Below, piece by piece: positions 22,546-35,300 of a DNA stretch of 64,000 nucleotides; within the stretch, counting starts at the first letter, position 1, and each line of letters opens with the position of its first letter. Below the pieces are notes generated by a model, which worked only from the letters and a program-made list of their open reading frames with translations, was not told the DNA's origin and did no database searches. The translations under genes were made by a program, and so were the position numbers. Origin of the DNA: Membranipora membranacea (lineage: Eukaryota; Bryozoa; Gymnolaemata; Cheilostomatida; Membraniporidae); NCBI GenBank assembly GCA_914767715.1, contig OU612069.1, positions 20,769,387-20,833,386 on the forward strand, written 5' to 3'.

Positions 22546-23030
22546 TTAATGGTAGTCGTGTTAAATGCCGACAAAAGTTGTCTCCTCGATTTTATCGATG
22601 GGACAACTTCAGCAAGTGGGAGATTTTAGTGTAATGAGTCAAAGTCCACTAATCGTACATATGCCACTTGTCTTGACTTTGATATTGTTGTATCAATAAT
22701 TACTGCTCAATTTCTTCTATTGATTGTCCGTATTCAACAAATCCAAAAATTGTCACTCTATTTATAATTTTCCAGAGGTGACAGTAATGTGATCAACTTG
22801 ATGTGATATCTCACGAGACTTGCACAAGAGATGAGTACACAATCACTGACGAGACAGACCGAAGTGATGATAAGAGCTCAGTAATCCAGATGAGAATAGC
22901 AAATAATCCACAGAACACTATTTATCCGTGACAGCAAGAAGTCTTCAAAGTGTAAAATCTAACTGCTTGGTAGTGATTCTACACGTAAGTACAGGCTAGA
23001 TCAAGCGGAAGTTTATCCAGTATAGTATTG
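22546..23030. other. Unassigned segment replacing the RT domain
   Basis: About 485 bp without coding sequence lie between the protease (left of the gap on the coding strand) and RNase H. A short hairpin (ttgtctcctcgattttatcg, with atcgatgggacaac) is near 22578-22612. This is either an insertion or filler at a deletion; no second copy is in the window. Confidence 0.35.
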
Positions 23031-23450
23031 TTATTATTCCGTGTAATAGGTAACAGCAGCAGCAGCTCTGGTCTTACTATTTATCCCTGATAGGTCCGCT
23101 CCTGTATCTATTCTAAACTTCTGTGGACAGCTTGCTATATTCACCATGGTGTTGAATCTGTCTCTTGGATTATTGTGATCTTTGTTCTTTATATATCTCA
23201 CGCCATATAGTCAGAGCGATTCATCACTAGAATAAATCTGGCTATTATAGAAGTCTATCACATGCTCTATTCTCTCTCCTACTTTGTTTTCTCCTTGGTA
23301 GGCTGCTGCTTGGAACTGTCCACCAGTGTATCCCCTGCCTCTGCCTCTGTATCCCCCTCTCCCTCTGCATGTTTCCCTAGCTCCCCTGTTACCTCCTCGA
23401 AAAGCCCCCTTTTTCGGCTCACCGCAATCTCTGGATACTAAGCCCAACTT
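23031..23450 (-). pseudogene. Gag end with RGG box and retropepsin start of the second Gypsy-like element
   Basis: Minus-strand frame 23211-23447 carries an Arg/Gly-rich stretch (GGNRGARETCRGRGGYRGRG), the kind of nucleic-acid-binding tail found at the end of some Gags. After a stop at 23211, another frame gives IASCPQKFRIDTGADLSGI at about 23090-23140. This contains the DTGA catalytic triad of a retroviral-type aspartic protease. The sequence is lost at about 23040. A classical zinc knuckle is not intact here. Confidence 0.65.
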
Positions 23451-24305
23451 AGTTTTTTATGGGAAGAACAAAGCACAAGCAAATGAAGCAAAACATTGCT
23501 TACATATCTTATTTGCCTCTTTTTTCGTGGCTATGACTATTATATGACAATAATATGACTATTAGAGGTTGAAGAGAATTGAAAAGTCTTGTGTTATTAG
23601 TTTTCTTCTTCTTGTACAAGATAAGACAATCTTGAACTTACTCCTAATGATGATTTATTATCACATATCCAGTCAGATGCATGCAGCTTGCTACTGCACT
23701 GATTCTTGTGAATTTTAGTCACAGTAAAACAGCACCCTGGCACTTATACCTTTCCGTTATTGTATTGCTCAATGGCTGCTCACTTAACATTGGTATCAGA
23801 TGTTGAAAGAAAACGGGAAAAAATAGAGAAGTAACAGTAGCTTATCTACACAAGCTGTTGGTCAAGGTAAATTTTTGCCTTTGGCTAAAGTAAACAACGA
23901 TGAAATCTCTGTGATAAATTGGATAATTTCGATCATAAGTTATATTTCATGTAACAAAATAATGGTTTTGGTTTTCCGCTTTGAACGTGTACTGATTTCA
24001 ATGTAATATGCAAATATTTATGTCTTTGGTCAATCAATCAATCAATTCATCAATCAATTTACAATCCTCCAATTGGTATACACACATCATTATTCTACGC
24101 TGTTTTTTTTGCTATTTTTCCTCTTAACATTTGCCGCATTTACTTTCTATGTAATCAAATCAAGATGAATGCTGAAAAGGAATAGCAATAACAGAACTAA
24201 AAGTTGGCCTCCCAACAATCAAAATACCTCACATTTTCCAAAAGGTTCAGTGCATAAGAGAGCACAACTTGTTAAGTTTCACAGTAGCTAGTAATCTTCT
24301 GGGCA
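23451..24305. other. Intergenic region upstream of the first NHL-EGF gene
   Basis: No gene seen. It contains a CAAT-type simple repeat (about 24031-24061). The promoter of the downstream gene should be here, but I see no motif I would defend. Confidence 0.4.
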
Positions 24306-27300
24306 ATGGCAGGCTATTTTCGACTGGCTCTCTTGATCCTGACAGCTTTCTTTCATGGCTCTTTGTAAGTAACATCAATACGAGCACAGGTATCACTAAA
24401 CCTTCTCTGTTTCAATTGTTAACTTATCAAGCTTGATTTAGACACAAACCAGTGGTATTCTGCTAGTTTCATAATGTTTAGTATACAGCTACACAAATAA
24501 TGCTATTCGTTGATTTATATCTAATCCAAGGCTTCTCAATTCCGTATAATCCCTCTAAGCAGCAAAAGAGATGTTGTAGCGATGTTGTAACGATGTCGTA
24601 GTGATGTAGTATCCATGTTTTAGCGGTTTTGTAGCGATTTTGTTGCTGTGTTTGCATATGCTTTGCCATATCGCACTGAATCATCATTCTATGGCTCATC
24701 ATGAGGAGAAATAAATACTGATACTAGCAAACTTGATTTTTATCTCCCTAGGGCTCGCACGTGGCCAGACTTGAGTTTTTGGAACCTGAAACATGGCGAA
24801 TGGGAATTGGCAACTATTGTTGGTGTTCCTGGTCTTGATTTTGTCAACAACTTTATGTTTGTGAGTACCTATACTGTTTATCTATGAGTAGGCATTGATT
24901 AGAACAGCATATATCATCTCCAGTTAAGTCTTGCTAGTAAAGGTTGGCTTACTGTACGCTAGAACTACATTTGGCTCGCTTAAGTGGTGTATGTATAATA
25001 ATGAGGATAGCCTTCAATTTAGCTAATATAACCATGTGGAAAATATCGAAAGTCTCCTCTTGTTAATATTTAACCACTATTTGGAAATTCTGTGCCTACC
25101 ATTACTGAATGATTAATGAAATATGATGCTCCATCGGTCAGATATTCAAAATTTTTATTTCCAGCCAGCTACATTTGATAGATATCAGATTATAGTTGGT
25201 ACTGCTAAGGGACACGACGATAACGGTGAAGGGTGCATTTCAATTTTCAGCTTGCGTAACAGGGATCATCAGGCGAAGAGTGAGTAAAGGAGTAAAGTAA
25301 AGTTAGAAAAACGTTACTTGAATCAAAACAAAGCATATTGTATTTGGAGAATGGAAACTGCAATTTAGACAACTGGAAATGGGTGGATAAAAGAATTATC
25401 GCCATTTTAGATCTCGCTGGTAACTGCAACAGGATATATGATCCAGAATTCACATATCGAAATGGAGTTGGATCACACGCACAATTGATGTATCCTGATC
25501 ATGGGCAAATGACCAAGGACAGCAAATATATTTTGTTTGTTGACAAACAGTCATGTGCACGAAGAGTTACAATGAGCACCTTACAAGTTGAAACCATCAT
25601 AGGTTTGTGCGATACATTAACCATAATGATCCCTTCTTGTTTGAGCGAAAGTTTCAAGAGAATGATATGCATTATTTGCTTGGATAGGTTGGAAACGCCG
25701 CCTGTCAGTACTCTGATTATTGTCATACAAATATCTTATAGTTTCCTCACATATTGCTGACATCACTTACATATTCCCGTAAACTTTGAAATCTAATTCT
25801 ATTGCAATGCCTGTGCTTTTAATCAAAGACAGCCAGTCTCACTCACTCATTAACTCATTGGTGGAGCCAAATAATTTCTGAGTGAGTAATTTTAGAACGA
25901 ATTTCCCCAATCGAAGGACAAAGTGAGCAATTATTTTGAATGTTGTGAGAATGATAATTTGCATATCTCGTTCTTATTGAAAGACCCCCCTCCCACAGGC
26001 ATGACATTTCTCATTCTCATTAAAGGAAAAGGAAAATGCGGTGCAGGAACACTTGACATGAACGCATTTGGTAATAATAGACAAGTAATTGGTATGGTAT
26101 ATCTAGATGAAAAAGAATTTTGGGTATTCTTTGTAAAATCTGTAAGTTTCCATATTGATCAGATAATTATTCATTTTGTAGCTAATGGTATTTAACTTGC
26201 CATTAATAAATAGCGATTTTGTGTTAAACTTCAGGTCTAATTACTCTCTCACTGAGCAGTTTGATCAGACAAGAACAACCTAAGAAAGCTATGGCAGGCC
26301 TAGTGAATAAGTTGAGACCACTGAAATAACCATTACATTTTTTTTTGCTTTTTTTCTTCTCAAATTTAATATCTCTCTAGTTATGTAAATAATCTGTTTC
26401 TATTTTAACTTGTCTTCATTCTCAACCTTTAATTTTTTCCTTTTCCTTTTCGGCACTTTTTGGAAAACATTCTGCTACAGGAAGAAAAAAGAGTAAAATT
26501 CTATTTTTAAATAACAAAACATATCATAACATACCGTTTCTTGTTTTTGGATAGGAAGAGGTTCAACATAAATATGAAATCGTAAATTTTACTCTCGGCA
26601 TTATTTCAGCAGATAATTCCAAATAGTTGCTATGGTTGCAGAGTGAGGATAAGGCAAAAAGTGTAATAGGGGAAGAATGATTTTATAATGACTATAATCA
26701 TTAATGAAACACTTACCTCATCTAAGTTGGTGTTCTTGCCCTCTGCAGAGATAAGTGTGAGGATAAATCGCAATTTTGGATCTTTCTCTACAAATAAAGA
26801 AAGAAAATGAAAATGAAAATCTTGCACAATTAAAGGGACATCTTCTACCTATTTCAAATTGACAAAAAATATTGTTTGCTGATCAGTTAATCTTTGTATT
26901 TCATACTTACCGGGGATGAGGGGAAGACAGAGTAATAACAAGCCTTTGACTCAAGCATAATTATTTTTATCTGTTATGTCATAAAGTCATGAAAGTTTGT
27001 AAACGCACTTGCTGTCAAATTTGCAGGTTTTAATCTTTTCACTGTTGGATTGATGACCATGTACCGTTAGTGTAAAAAACGCAGAAGCTCAGTGACAGAT
27101 AGTTTTGAGTTGAAAGATCATTTGCCTGAGTTGGTTGAGAGAGAGCAAATTCTCATTTCTAGTCAAACGGATATTGATTTTGACTTCCAATTCAGAGATG
27201 TTCAGTATCACCGAATAAATTCATTCTAGTCAATGAAATAAACAAATAACTGAGATGAGTGTTGATGAAAAAAATTGAACACTTCCCCCAAGGAGTAACT

Positions 27301-30300
27301 CCCTGCTTCCCCGGTGTAACTTTTTTTTGAAGTTGAAAATAATCTCTTGCTGAATATCAAATTTTCAGGTTTGAGAATCAGTTCAGTTGATACTAATGCT
27401 AAAGGCTTTTTCGCGTTATTGCCAGGTCTACTTTCGCTTTTTTGCAAATGTATCGGTGACATTTTAAGGATGTAGAATCACAGTTTGCTTTTATATTCTG
27501 AAGGGGATTTACATCTATCCATGGAATGGAGGCACGAGAAGGAAAGTAGCTGACCGCTCGATGATGAGTGCATTTCATGCTGAAAATAATTATACTGGAA
27601 CACTCACAAGGAGCGTCCACAATAACATGCTGGTTTATCAGAAAGTTCAATATGGTAAGAAAACATGGCTCATTAGAAGAGGTATACAGTAGAGGGTGCT
27701 GAGGGCTGGAACAATCAACCTTGAGTGCTCCCCCAATGGGACTTCAGCCCTCATCTCTTGCTACACCAATGGCCTGCAGTGAATAACTTATTGCAGTCAT
27801 CCCACCACCCTCAAAAAGTAATGGGTCGAAGGCGCTAATTAGCACGCTCGCTATCCACTACTCAGAGTTGCGTCTTCTCACCCAATAGCTCAGTCCACTC
27901 CTCAATCGCCATCCCATGCAACACAACGTACATGTTAGGGTTGTTTGTTTACATATCACATCACAAAGAAATCACAGTTTGAACTTGCAGTAATGTTCAA
28001 ATTATAGAATGCAGATGCCTTTCTATTTCATGAGTAATTGCTGCTATAATTTCATCAGATCTTGACAAAAATTTCTCTCAATTCTACAATCGAGATATTG
28101 AGACTTTGAGGGTTAACCGCAATGAATCAAATGTTACTGTGGACAATTTGATACAAAATTAATTCTATATATTGTTGTTGTATTTCCCAGGTGTGACTTC
28201 CTATAACTTTGCAAACATCAACATGACACACGGAGAGTGGACATGGTGGTCACAAACAGCGGGACTGACTAAACTATTTAGGTGGGCTGAAAATCTATGA
28301 TATTGTGACCCTGTTCATGTGTCTAGCTCAAATAAAAGCAATCATTACACATTATTGTTAATCGATTACCTTCTTAGGAGAGAGCGCCAACTTCAGAAAA
28401 CTCAGATGCGCTAGTATGCTATTCCCTTCTCGAAAAGGAAGCACTCTTATCCAACCAGCCAATTTCACTCCACCATAGCTAGGTATGTGTCTGGGTTGTC
28501 GGAACTTACATGGCACATGGGACCCTTGGTAGTGTTTAACGGTCTTTCCAGTTTTCCTGCATGTCTTTCCATGCTAACATTATTCCACCCGCAAGTTGTC
28601 CAGGAGACGGGTCTAGAACATATTTATATACACCTGAGAGTGCTGTCGGCTGGAACAATCAGCCTCAAAAGATACTCCTTTGGGAGTTGAGCCGATGACT
28701 CATTCCATATGACTCCCCTGTCAGTAAATAGTAATCTAACCATCCCTAAAATCATCTTTGGGAAATATAGATACGAGTCATGATTAGTAATATGTGATTG
28801 GCCATATACCCCAGAAAATAACATATACCAGAGGCTTTGAATAACAATTAGACAATATTCAATCATTCGATGAAATGAATTTTCATAGCATCTAATCATA
28901 ATTTATGTCATCTCAGCGTCAACATGATAAATAATTAAACCTCTGCACCTAACAACTGCCACGTTTATGTTTATAGCTGTAGAACAGGAGTGACAGATAA
29001 TGATGCTGTTTATAAAAAAACAGATCCTTCTGATGAGATGAAAAGCGGAAATGGCCATGTGTCCCAACATCCACATTATCCAGAATTACTGCTTGTCAGC
29101 GATTGGCACATGCGGTCACTTTATTTGCTCAATACTGATACAGGTAAATAAATTATTCCGATTCAAGCAATTGATCTTTGACATTATTAGTTTTTGTGCA
29201 TGTATTCTAGATCTTAGACTGTTGGGGAATTTGTGTCTCTATATGCAGTTGCAGATATTTTTCTTGTTTGCAGGGAAAGTTTTAAAAGTCTGCAAGCATG
29301 CTTACTCTATAGTAACTGGACAGGATTCAAGCAAGTGTGCTTTCAATAGACTGAAGAGCACCATGTGGATTGGTGAGGAAGCATTGGCAGCCCTTATCGT
29401 GGATAGTTATTCATGGAGGATTCATGAAGCAGTTTGGAGTATGTTCATCATATTTGACAACATATTTTTCGATTCAAATTCTGATAGCTTCACCCTACTA
29501 ATCAAATGAAAGTTTTCTTGTATCAGACAGACAGTACAAAACACATCTTAGATTTCTCATATCAGTGTAATCTGTTCATGTCATGTAAGTCATAAGAAAA
29601 CTACCTGTAATGCTTATCATTCACTGTGGTTTGACAGTGAAGGGCAAGTTAACAAATTAGTGTGCTCTGCTGTACGTCATTTATGATTAGGTACTGGTTC
29701 ATTCCCACCAGCTCAGTTGTATAAGTAAAGTAGAGCAAGGATGTGTACTAAGTGATCTACAACACTACACACTGTTTCAACGGGCCCCTATGCTCTTCAA
29801 AAAATGGAAGCCATTGGTGTATGGTCAAGATCTATGCAAGCGATAATTAAGCTTATTAGCCTGCTTGAAAAGCTTAAATCACAAATAACCTGTTTGCAGT
29901 CAGGCAAACAGAATCAGTATGATATAATTTTGTTCACAATAAAAATAAGTAATTATATTTATTTGTTTAGTTTACCAAAGTGGAGACGCATTTGACAACA
30001 AATGCGATCCATGTTGGGCTGCGGCTGGTGAACCATATTGTCATGATACGCGATCCAAAAATATCAAGTGTTTATGCAGACTCGGCTGGAAGGGAGCACT
30101 TTGTAATATCAGTGAGTTCTCCCTACTTACAGTATCATTATGGCAATTTCATACGTTGTCATTCTGTGCATGGTTCTAAGTTGTCTGGGAGATTATAACA
30201 AGTAACATCAAAATGTCATACTTTAGGGAGCAGCAGCCTTGAAAACCTGAAACTGCAGATGTACTAATGTTAGTATGAACAATTATTATGAACTAGTTAT

Positions 30301-31481
30301 GGGATGAATCATGATAAACTCATAGCAATTGGTTGAATCAATTGATCATCGTCATTAGGTAGTGTGCTGAGTCTGGGGGTTATGTGATTTTCTTGAAAAT
30401 AGTTTCACAAAGCAAAGGTACTTCTCAGCCCTCTGATTTATTGCAAACTTTTGATTTAAGGGAAATCAAGGGATAATTCATAACTAGTGTTTGCTGGTGA
30501 CATAACTTATCCACTCCTCTTGGGAATGGAAGTTTGCCGGAAACAACGTGAAATGATTCTTATATCCGGCTTGAAATTTTAATTGGGTTCAAAACATTTT
30601 TATCTGTTTAGCATAGTAAATAGATTGACTATGCAAAAAACACTCACCATCGACACCTATAACATCAATCACTCTGAAATACTGTACACCCCAAATGTGA
30701 GGCTCCTTGGTGTGATATTTGATGAGCACCTGAAGTTTCCCTCCCATTTAGACCATATCATTGACAAAACAAAACATTCTCTGCATGGTCTTATAAAGCT
30801 AAGAAAAGCTGCTGTGAGATCTCATTCACTGATATTATTTTACAAAGCTAGAATTTTAACGGTTTTATCATATGCAGCCCCATGCTGGTTCCCATACACC
30901 ACCCAAAATGATAAGGATAAACTGGAGAGATTTCAAAAGCTCTGCACCAGAATTATGATTCCATATGAGGAAGACTATGAAGAGAGACTTTCTTTACTAA
31001 AGCGCAAAGAGCTAAAAATATATCTTGATCTTCTTTGTTTTTGATATATTGCAAAGGTTAAAGAATATGAGAATCATCCGTGTAAAATCATATTTTCAGA
31101 CGTCTGCCAAAACATTCTCTGCAGTAATCATGGGACATGTGAACCAGATGATGCCAACAGACCTACTTGTGTATGTAACGAACAATGGAGAGGTGATTGG
31201 TGCGAAGTCAAGTCAGTTCAACTATGATATTTTTGAGGGCATTTATTGTATCATGTGTTTTAAACATTCAACCTTTTGTAAAGTCTCAAAAAAGAAGCTC
31301 AACTTATCTATATGGTCACCAGGTACGGCGACTTGGATGATGACTTAATTGATTTATAATTCTCAGGCGTGGCATGAGATTAGAATTTGCTGGTATGGGT
31401 GCGATCCAGATTGGACAATCTGTTCGAGTAAAACATGGTGATATTGGAGAAGGATTTCTGATGGTGGGTTACGCTTGTTGA
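24306..31481 (+). CDS. Secreted NHL-like/EGF protein, paralog 1 (12 exons, ~533 aa)
   Basis: Exons: 24306-24364, 24752-24860, 25165-25279, 25369-25602, 25999-26141, 27504-27654, 28191-28281, 28977-29143, 29274-29438, 29971-30111, 31100-31211, 31367-31481. All phases match and the sum is 534 codons. Exon 1 is a signal peptide (MAGYFRLALLILTAFF). Exons 3-9 look like NHL-type propeller blades: ILDLAGNCNR, then LFVDKQSCARRVTM, KGKCGAGTLD, ELLLVSDWHMRSLYL, ALIVDSYSWRIHEAV. Exons 10 and 11 are Cys-rich EGF modules; exon 11 has the canonical six Cys (CQNILCSNHGTC, CVCNEQWRGDWC). No membrane segment is apparent. Introns hold a LINE fragment (30583-31044). The last junction uses an unusual GTCAGT donor and is least certain; alternative splicing there would stop at 31441. 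The next gene is a paralog. Function is unknown; extracellular adhesion or signalling is plausible from domain type only. Confidence 0.7.
27063..27230 (+). other. Open stretch resembling a cytoplasmic tail, in intron 5 of paralog 1
   Basis: After a possible acceptor (CCGTTAG) the frame TGT AAA AAA CGC reads CKKRRSSVTDSFELKDHLPE and stays open for ~53 codons to a TAG, with AATAAA words nearby. A basic stretch followed by an acidic helical tail looks like the juxtamembrane start of a receptor tail. Phase 0 matches exon 5, so it could be an alternative terminal exon. It may also be chance or the relic of another paralog. Confidence 0.25.
27690..27760. repeat. Short dispersed foldback repeat, copy 1
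   Basis: It shares gagggtgctgagggctggaa and a following complementary gggacttcagccctc with a similar unit at 28630-28700 (ctggaacaatcagcct). Both lie in introns of paralog 1. Confidence 0.5.
28630..28700. repeat. Short dispersed foldback repeat, copy 2
   Basis: Relative of 27690-27760. It has a gctgtcggctggaacaatca block with a complementary ttgagccgatgactc. Confidence 0.5.
30583..31044 (+). pseudogene. LINE reverse-transcriptase C-terminal fragment in an intron
   Basis: A 153-codon open frame with VRLLGVIFDEHLKFPSHLDH, then LHGLIKLRKAAVR, LTVLSYAAPCWFPYTTQND and LERFQKLCTRIMIP. These are the thumb-side blocks downstream of the RT catalytic core in CR1/Jockey-type non-LTR elements (VKYLGV..D..L.w..H; L..I...L.YG...W). 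It is 5'-truncated, with no endonuclease or YxDD block. It lies in intron 10 of paralog 1 in the same orientation. Confidence 0.75.
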
Positions 31482-31873
31482 TGTCATCAGTCTTTCGACA
31501 ATCAACTAATCATGAACTCTCCCCTGCTTTGATTTAAACATAATCTTGTGTGTGAAAAGATCAGAAGGAGAAATGAGGGACAATTAGGAGAAGCATATGA
31601 TATGCTAATAACTGGACAGTCAATGATCTTTTGGGAAAGTAAGAGATAGTATTGGTGACAGATATTACTACAGCTAAAAAAATGAGCCCCTATTTTCCAC
31701 TGGAATGCCAATATGAAAAAAATTATACTTTCATCCTATTGATGATAATTCATAAATAATATTATCCTTCAGTTTTGATTTCTATTTCATCTAATTACAT
31801 TTAGTTCTATCTTGATTGAAAAGTTAAAGAAATCACAAACAGAAAAAAGAACAAACAAAATATCATCATAACT

Positions 31874-32387
31874 ATAGACAGTTTTCTGAGCTAATATTTA
31901 TGCCTCAATTCGGAGTTGTCCTCTCTCCAGTTTGGTACTTTTAACCCACATCGCATAGGAAAAATCTGCTGAAAGAGGGTTATCTTGAAAACCGCTTATG
32001 TTAGGATAAAAATGATTTTTGATTCAGAGTCTGCACCATTGAAAACCCTGTGTGATAGGGTTTCCAAATCATTGGAGGCTTGAATGTTGATCAATCTTAC
32101 TTTTAGTGACGAAACTCATGAAAAATTCTGCCAAATTGTCCGCAAAACAGGCAGAAAATGCTATAATTGACTATCCAAATACTAAAATTATTTCCCAAAC
32201 TATGTCCACATGAGTTTTCAATGTTGCAGATTCTGAATCAAAAATAAGTTTTATCCTATTCTAAGCGGTTTTCAAGATAACCCTCTTTTCAGCACGCTTT
32301 TCCTATGCGGCGTGGGTTAAAAGTACCAAACTGGAGAGAGGACAACTTCGAATTTAGGCCTAGATCGGAGCTCAGAAAACTGTCTAT
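31874..32387. repeat. Large inverted repeat covering the start of paralog 2
   Basis: Left arm 31874 to about 32075, right arm about 32185-32387, with ~110 bp between. The best-matched part (31874-32035 versus 32225-32387) is ~85-90% complementary by eye. Shared blocks include gagttgtcctctctccagtt / aactggagagaggacaac and gggttatcttgaaaaccgct in opposite orientations. The right arm carries the ATG and first 27 or so codons of paralog 2. The left arm carries a degenerate minus-strand copy of the same start (MRCGLKVPNWREDN, then a stop). Confidence 0.85.
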
Positions 32388-35300
32388 TACTTTTACTGTT
32401 CTAATTTTAATTGTGATTATTACTGTTGCATGTGTTTTATTAATATTTGTTACACAATCAACGGTATTCCCTTTTTGCTTTTTACATTCCTGAGTTAATA
32501 TCAACTTTATATTTTGTAGCAAAAGCTGAATGACCCAGGAGTGCTTATCGTTGGTTACAGAACATTTCGTCAAGCAAATAGAGAGGGCGGGATCGGTTAC
32601 TACCGTTTAGGAGATATGGAGGATTTCATCCGTAAGAAACATATAACATCAAGTTAACTGTTTGGCTGCCTGGTTAATAAGCCTTGTCATGTATAATAGG
32701 AATATTGTTTGCCAATCAAACCTAAAAGGCATGTCCTAGATGTATTCTTTCGACATAACTGATCCAGTAAACTAAGATTGGTGTGGACATAAATAGCTCT
32801 TGGAGTAGTGATTACTCAAATCAACCCATCAAATCCTTGCCTTGAAGCCTACTTGAAACTGAAAACAGTTTTAGGCATTGGTGGTAGTTCAAAACAACGA
32901 ACTGATGTACGTGAAAATGTGTGAAGCAATTCAAGCAGATGAATATAGGTTGAATACATAGAATGTCAAAACAGATAATTACGACTGAATATTATATTGG
33001 ATGAAAATATGGCACTCCTTTGTCAAGTAACATCAAAAGCTCACCTGCGATAAAAACTCTTGGCCTTGTTCCGCTTCCACATTGATTTCAGCGATTGCCG
33101 GAAATATGAATAGACATCGTAGCCCCAGCAGATACAATGATGGTATCGGTACCGCAGCTCATATGATGGCCCCAATGTTTGCTTATCAGCAGAAGAATGG
33201 AGCATATCTGCATTTTGTTGACACAAATTCGTGTGCAAGACGGGTGGTTCTACAGAGTATGGAAGTGATAACATGGCTTGGTAAGTCTTTGTTTTTTGCT
33301 CTTTTGTGTATTATAATGATGAAGCAATGTATAGTGTAGCAAGAGAAATCAGAAATTTGTACAATAGTATGAGGTATATGAATCAAGGATCATTTTGATA
33401 CAAAATACTGTTTGTTTTGCAGCAATATCTTGAAAACAACATTCATGTGTATATCGTGCAATGAAGTGCTATGATTGCCTGAATGTTTTTCTTGATTTAT
33501 TTGTTATTTTCCCTTCTCATTGACCATGTATATTTCTATGGTGATCGTAGGTGTCGGGCGATGTGGGAACGGGACATTAGATAAGACCCAGTATGGAGGC
33601 CGAACCCTAGTCACAGGCATGACATTGATGGAGTTCACAAATCGACATTTTTTTGCATTCTCAGGCAGATTTGTGAGTGAATGTATAGCTTCTAGCTCAC
33701 ACAATTAATGTACATACTGTTTCTTATTTGGGAAGGAGTCTTGAAGTAGATTAATTGGAATACTCGCCAGTCAAAGATGATTCAGCCAATTGAATTTGAA
33801 TAATGGATTGAAGAACATTTGGAGAATGTGGAAGTATTCAAACTGAACAGCCACATAAAGTTTTGAAACTCAAAATTCCTTACACCATATTCTTGAACCG
33901 TTTTCCAATCTCTCATCATGGGACTTCTTAGTCCCATTTTGCAGGCTTCAGATGCGCTTAAACAGCCTGTTACACAATTACAGTATGATCCTTGATGGTG
34001 TGAGCTTAGTTACCGATTTTGGTAATAACTTTCTTAAGTATAATGATAGGCAGCAGCCCTATTTCGATTTAATTGAAATTCGTTTAATTGGATTTTTGTT
34101 TTATTGAAAATTAACAAAATTAGAGAGATGTTTTATACACTGTTTTTTGTTATGTCATCTTCACTGCTAATGGAAAGTCGATTATCCATCGTCGCCAATA
34201 TTTGGATTTTGATTAGAAGAGCAAAGTTTAAACCAGCTAATAAAGGACATGGAGGCTTAGGCAAATTAGGACCATATTGTATAAAATGCCATCTAATATA
34301 TTAGCCAGTGTGATGCACAAAACTTCTAGTCTTACAGGTCTTACATCAATGAGGTCGTTTGACCTGATAAAATTTTCAGGATACCCTTGCCAAAACATTT
34401 TGATTTCCAATAGCCATGGGTTTAATTTGTAATTTGGATAGAAAATGAGAAAAAAAAAATCTGCTGATGTGGCTTTGTGTTGGTTTTTTTAATTAAGTAC
34501 ACATCTAGGAAAGAGGTTTTTCAGCTTCAGAAGTAAAGTAGCATACGGGTAGATTGACATGATTGTCTGATTATGGTTCTCAAACAATGGCAAACAGATT
34601 TGTTGCACTTTCAAGGCATTTAAATGACAGATATACCACATTGGGCTCATCCATGTTTTCTCAATTGTTTGAGAACCTTGTTGATGAGTATAATATGTAA
34701 TGGATATTCAGTCAAAAAGAAACTGTTCTAAAAAGTCAGATAAACAATGCATTTGCTGAAAATTAAGAGGTCACTTGTCATGGAACCAATGTTTTGTAAT
34801 ATAATAAGTGGCCACGGCTAATTTTTTTTATTATTCTAGGGTATCTACTTATATACATGGGATGGGGTCAGTCCATCTTCCAGACAAGGGCCTACATGGC
34901 CACAGGCTAGCTTCTACGCTTCTGAATTACTGCTAAGTGGAGTATTGACTCACAGACAACACCCCAAACAATATGCTTATCAAAGCACACCATACGGTTT
35001 GTTTCAACTGAAGCTTTGAATGAACTTTCATCAATAAGTCAATTAGTGTGTACTTGTGAAAAAAAAATGTTTACCTCAGTCTGCATGTGAAAACATATAT
35101 AAATATACACACCAGACTCATCAAAACTAGTTTACAAGATTGAAGTTGAACTGTGTAGTGTTTTTGCTGCAAGTAGGAGTCTATTAAGGAAAGAAAAAGT
35201 TTGCTCTAAGTCCTCCTAAACCGTAGCCTAAATCAAGAATTGCGTCCAAGTAGCTCTTCATGCGTTAACATGATATTGTTTCCTTTGATAGGGATAACTG

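Noticed and set aside
25338-25760. Single 140-codon gene
   Set aside because: Only the 25369-25602 part is exon; the rest is intron read-through on both sides.
29051-29509. Plus-strand 152-codon frame overlapping paralog 1 exons 8-9
   Set aside because: Out of frame with the phase-consistent exons and runs through the intron; exon frames carry the homology to paralog 2.
30583-31044. Exon of paralog 1 carrying a new domain
   Set aside because: Motifs are those of a LINE RT tail; it lies wholly between EGF exons and lacks splice sites.
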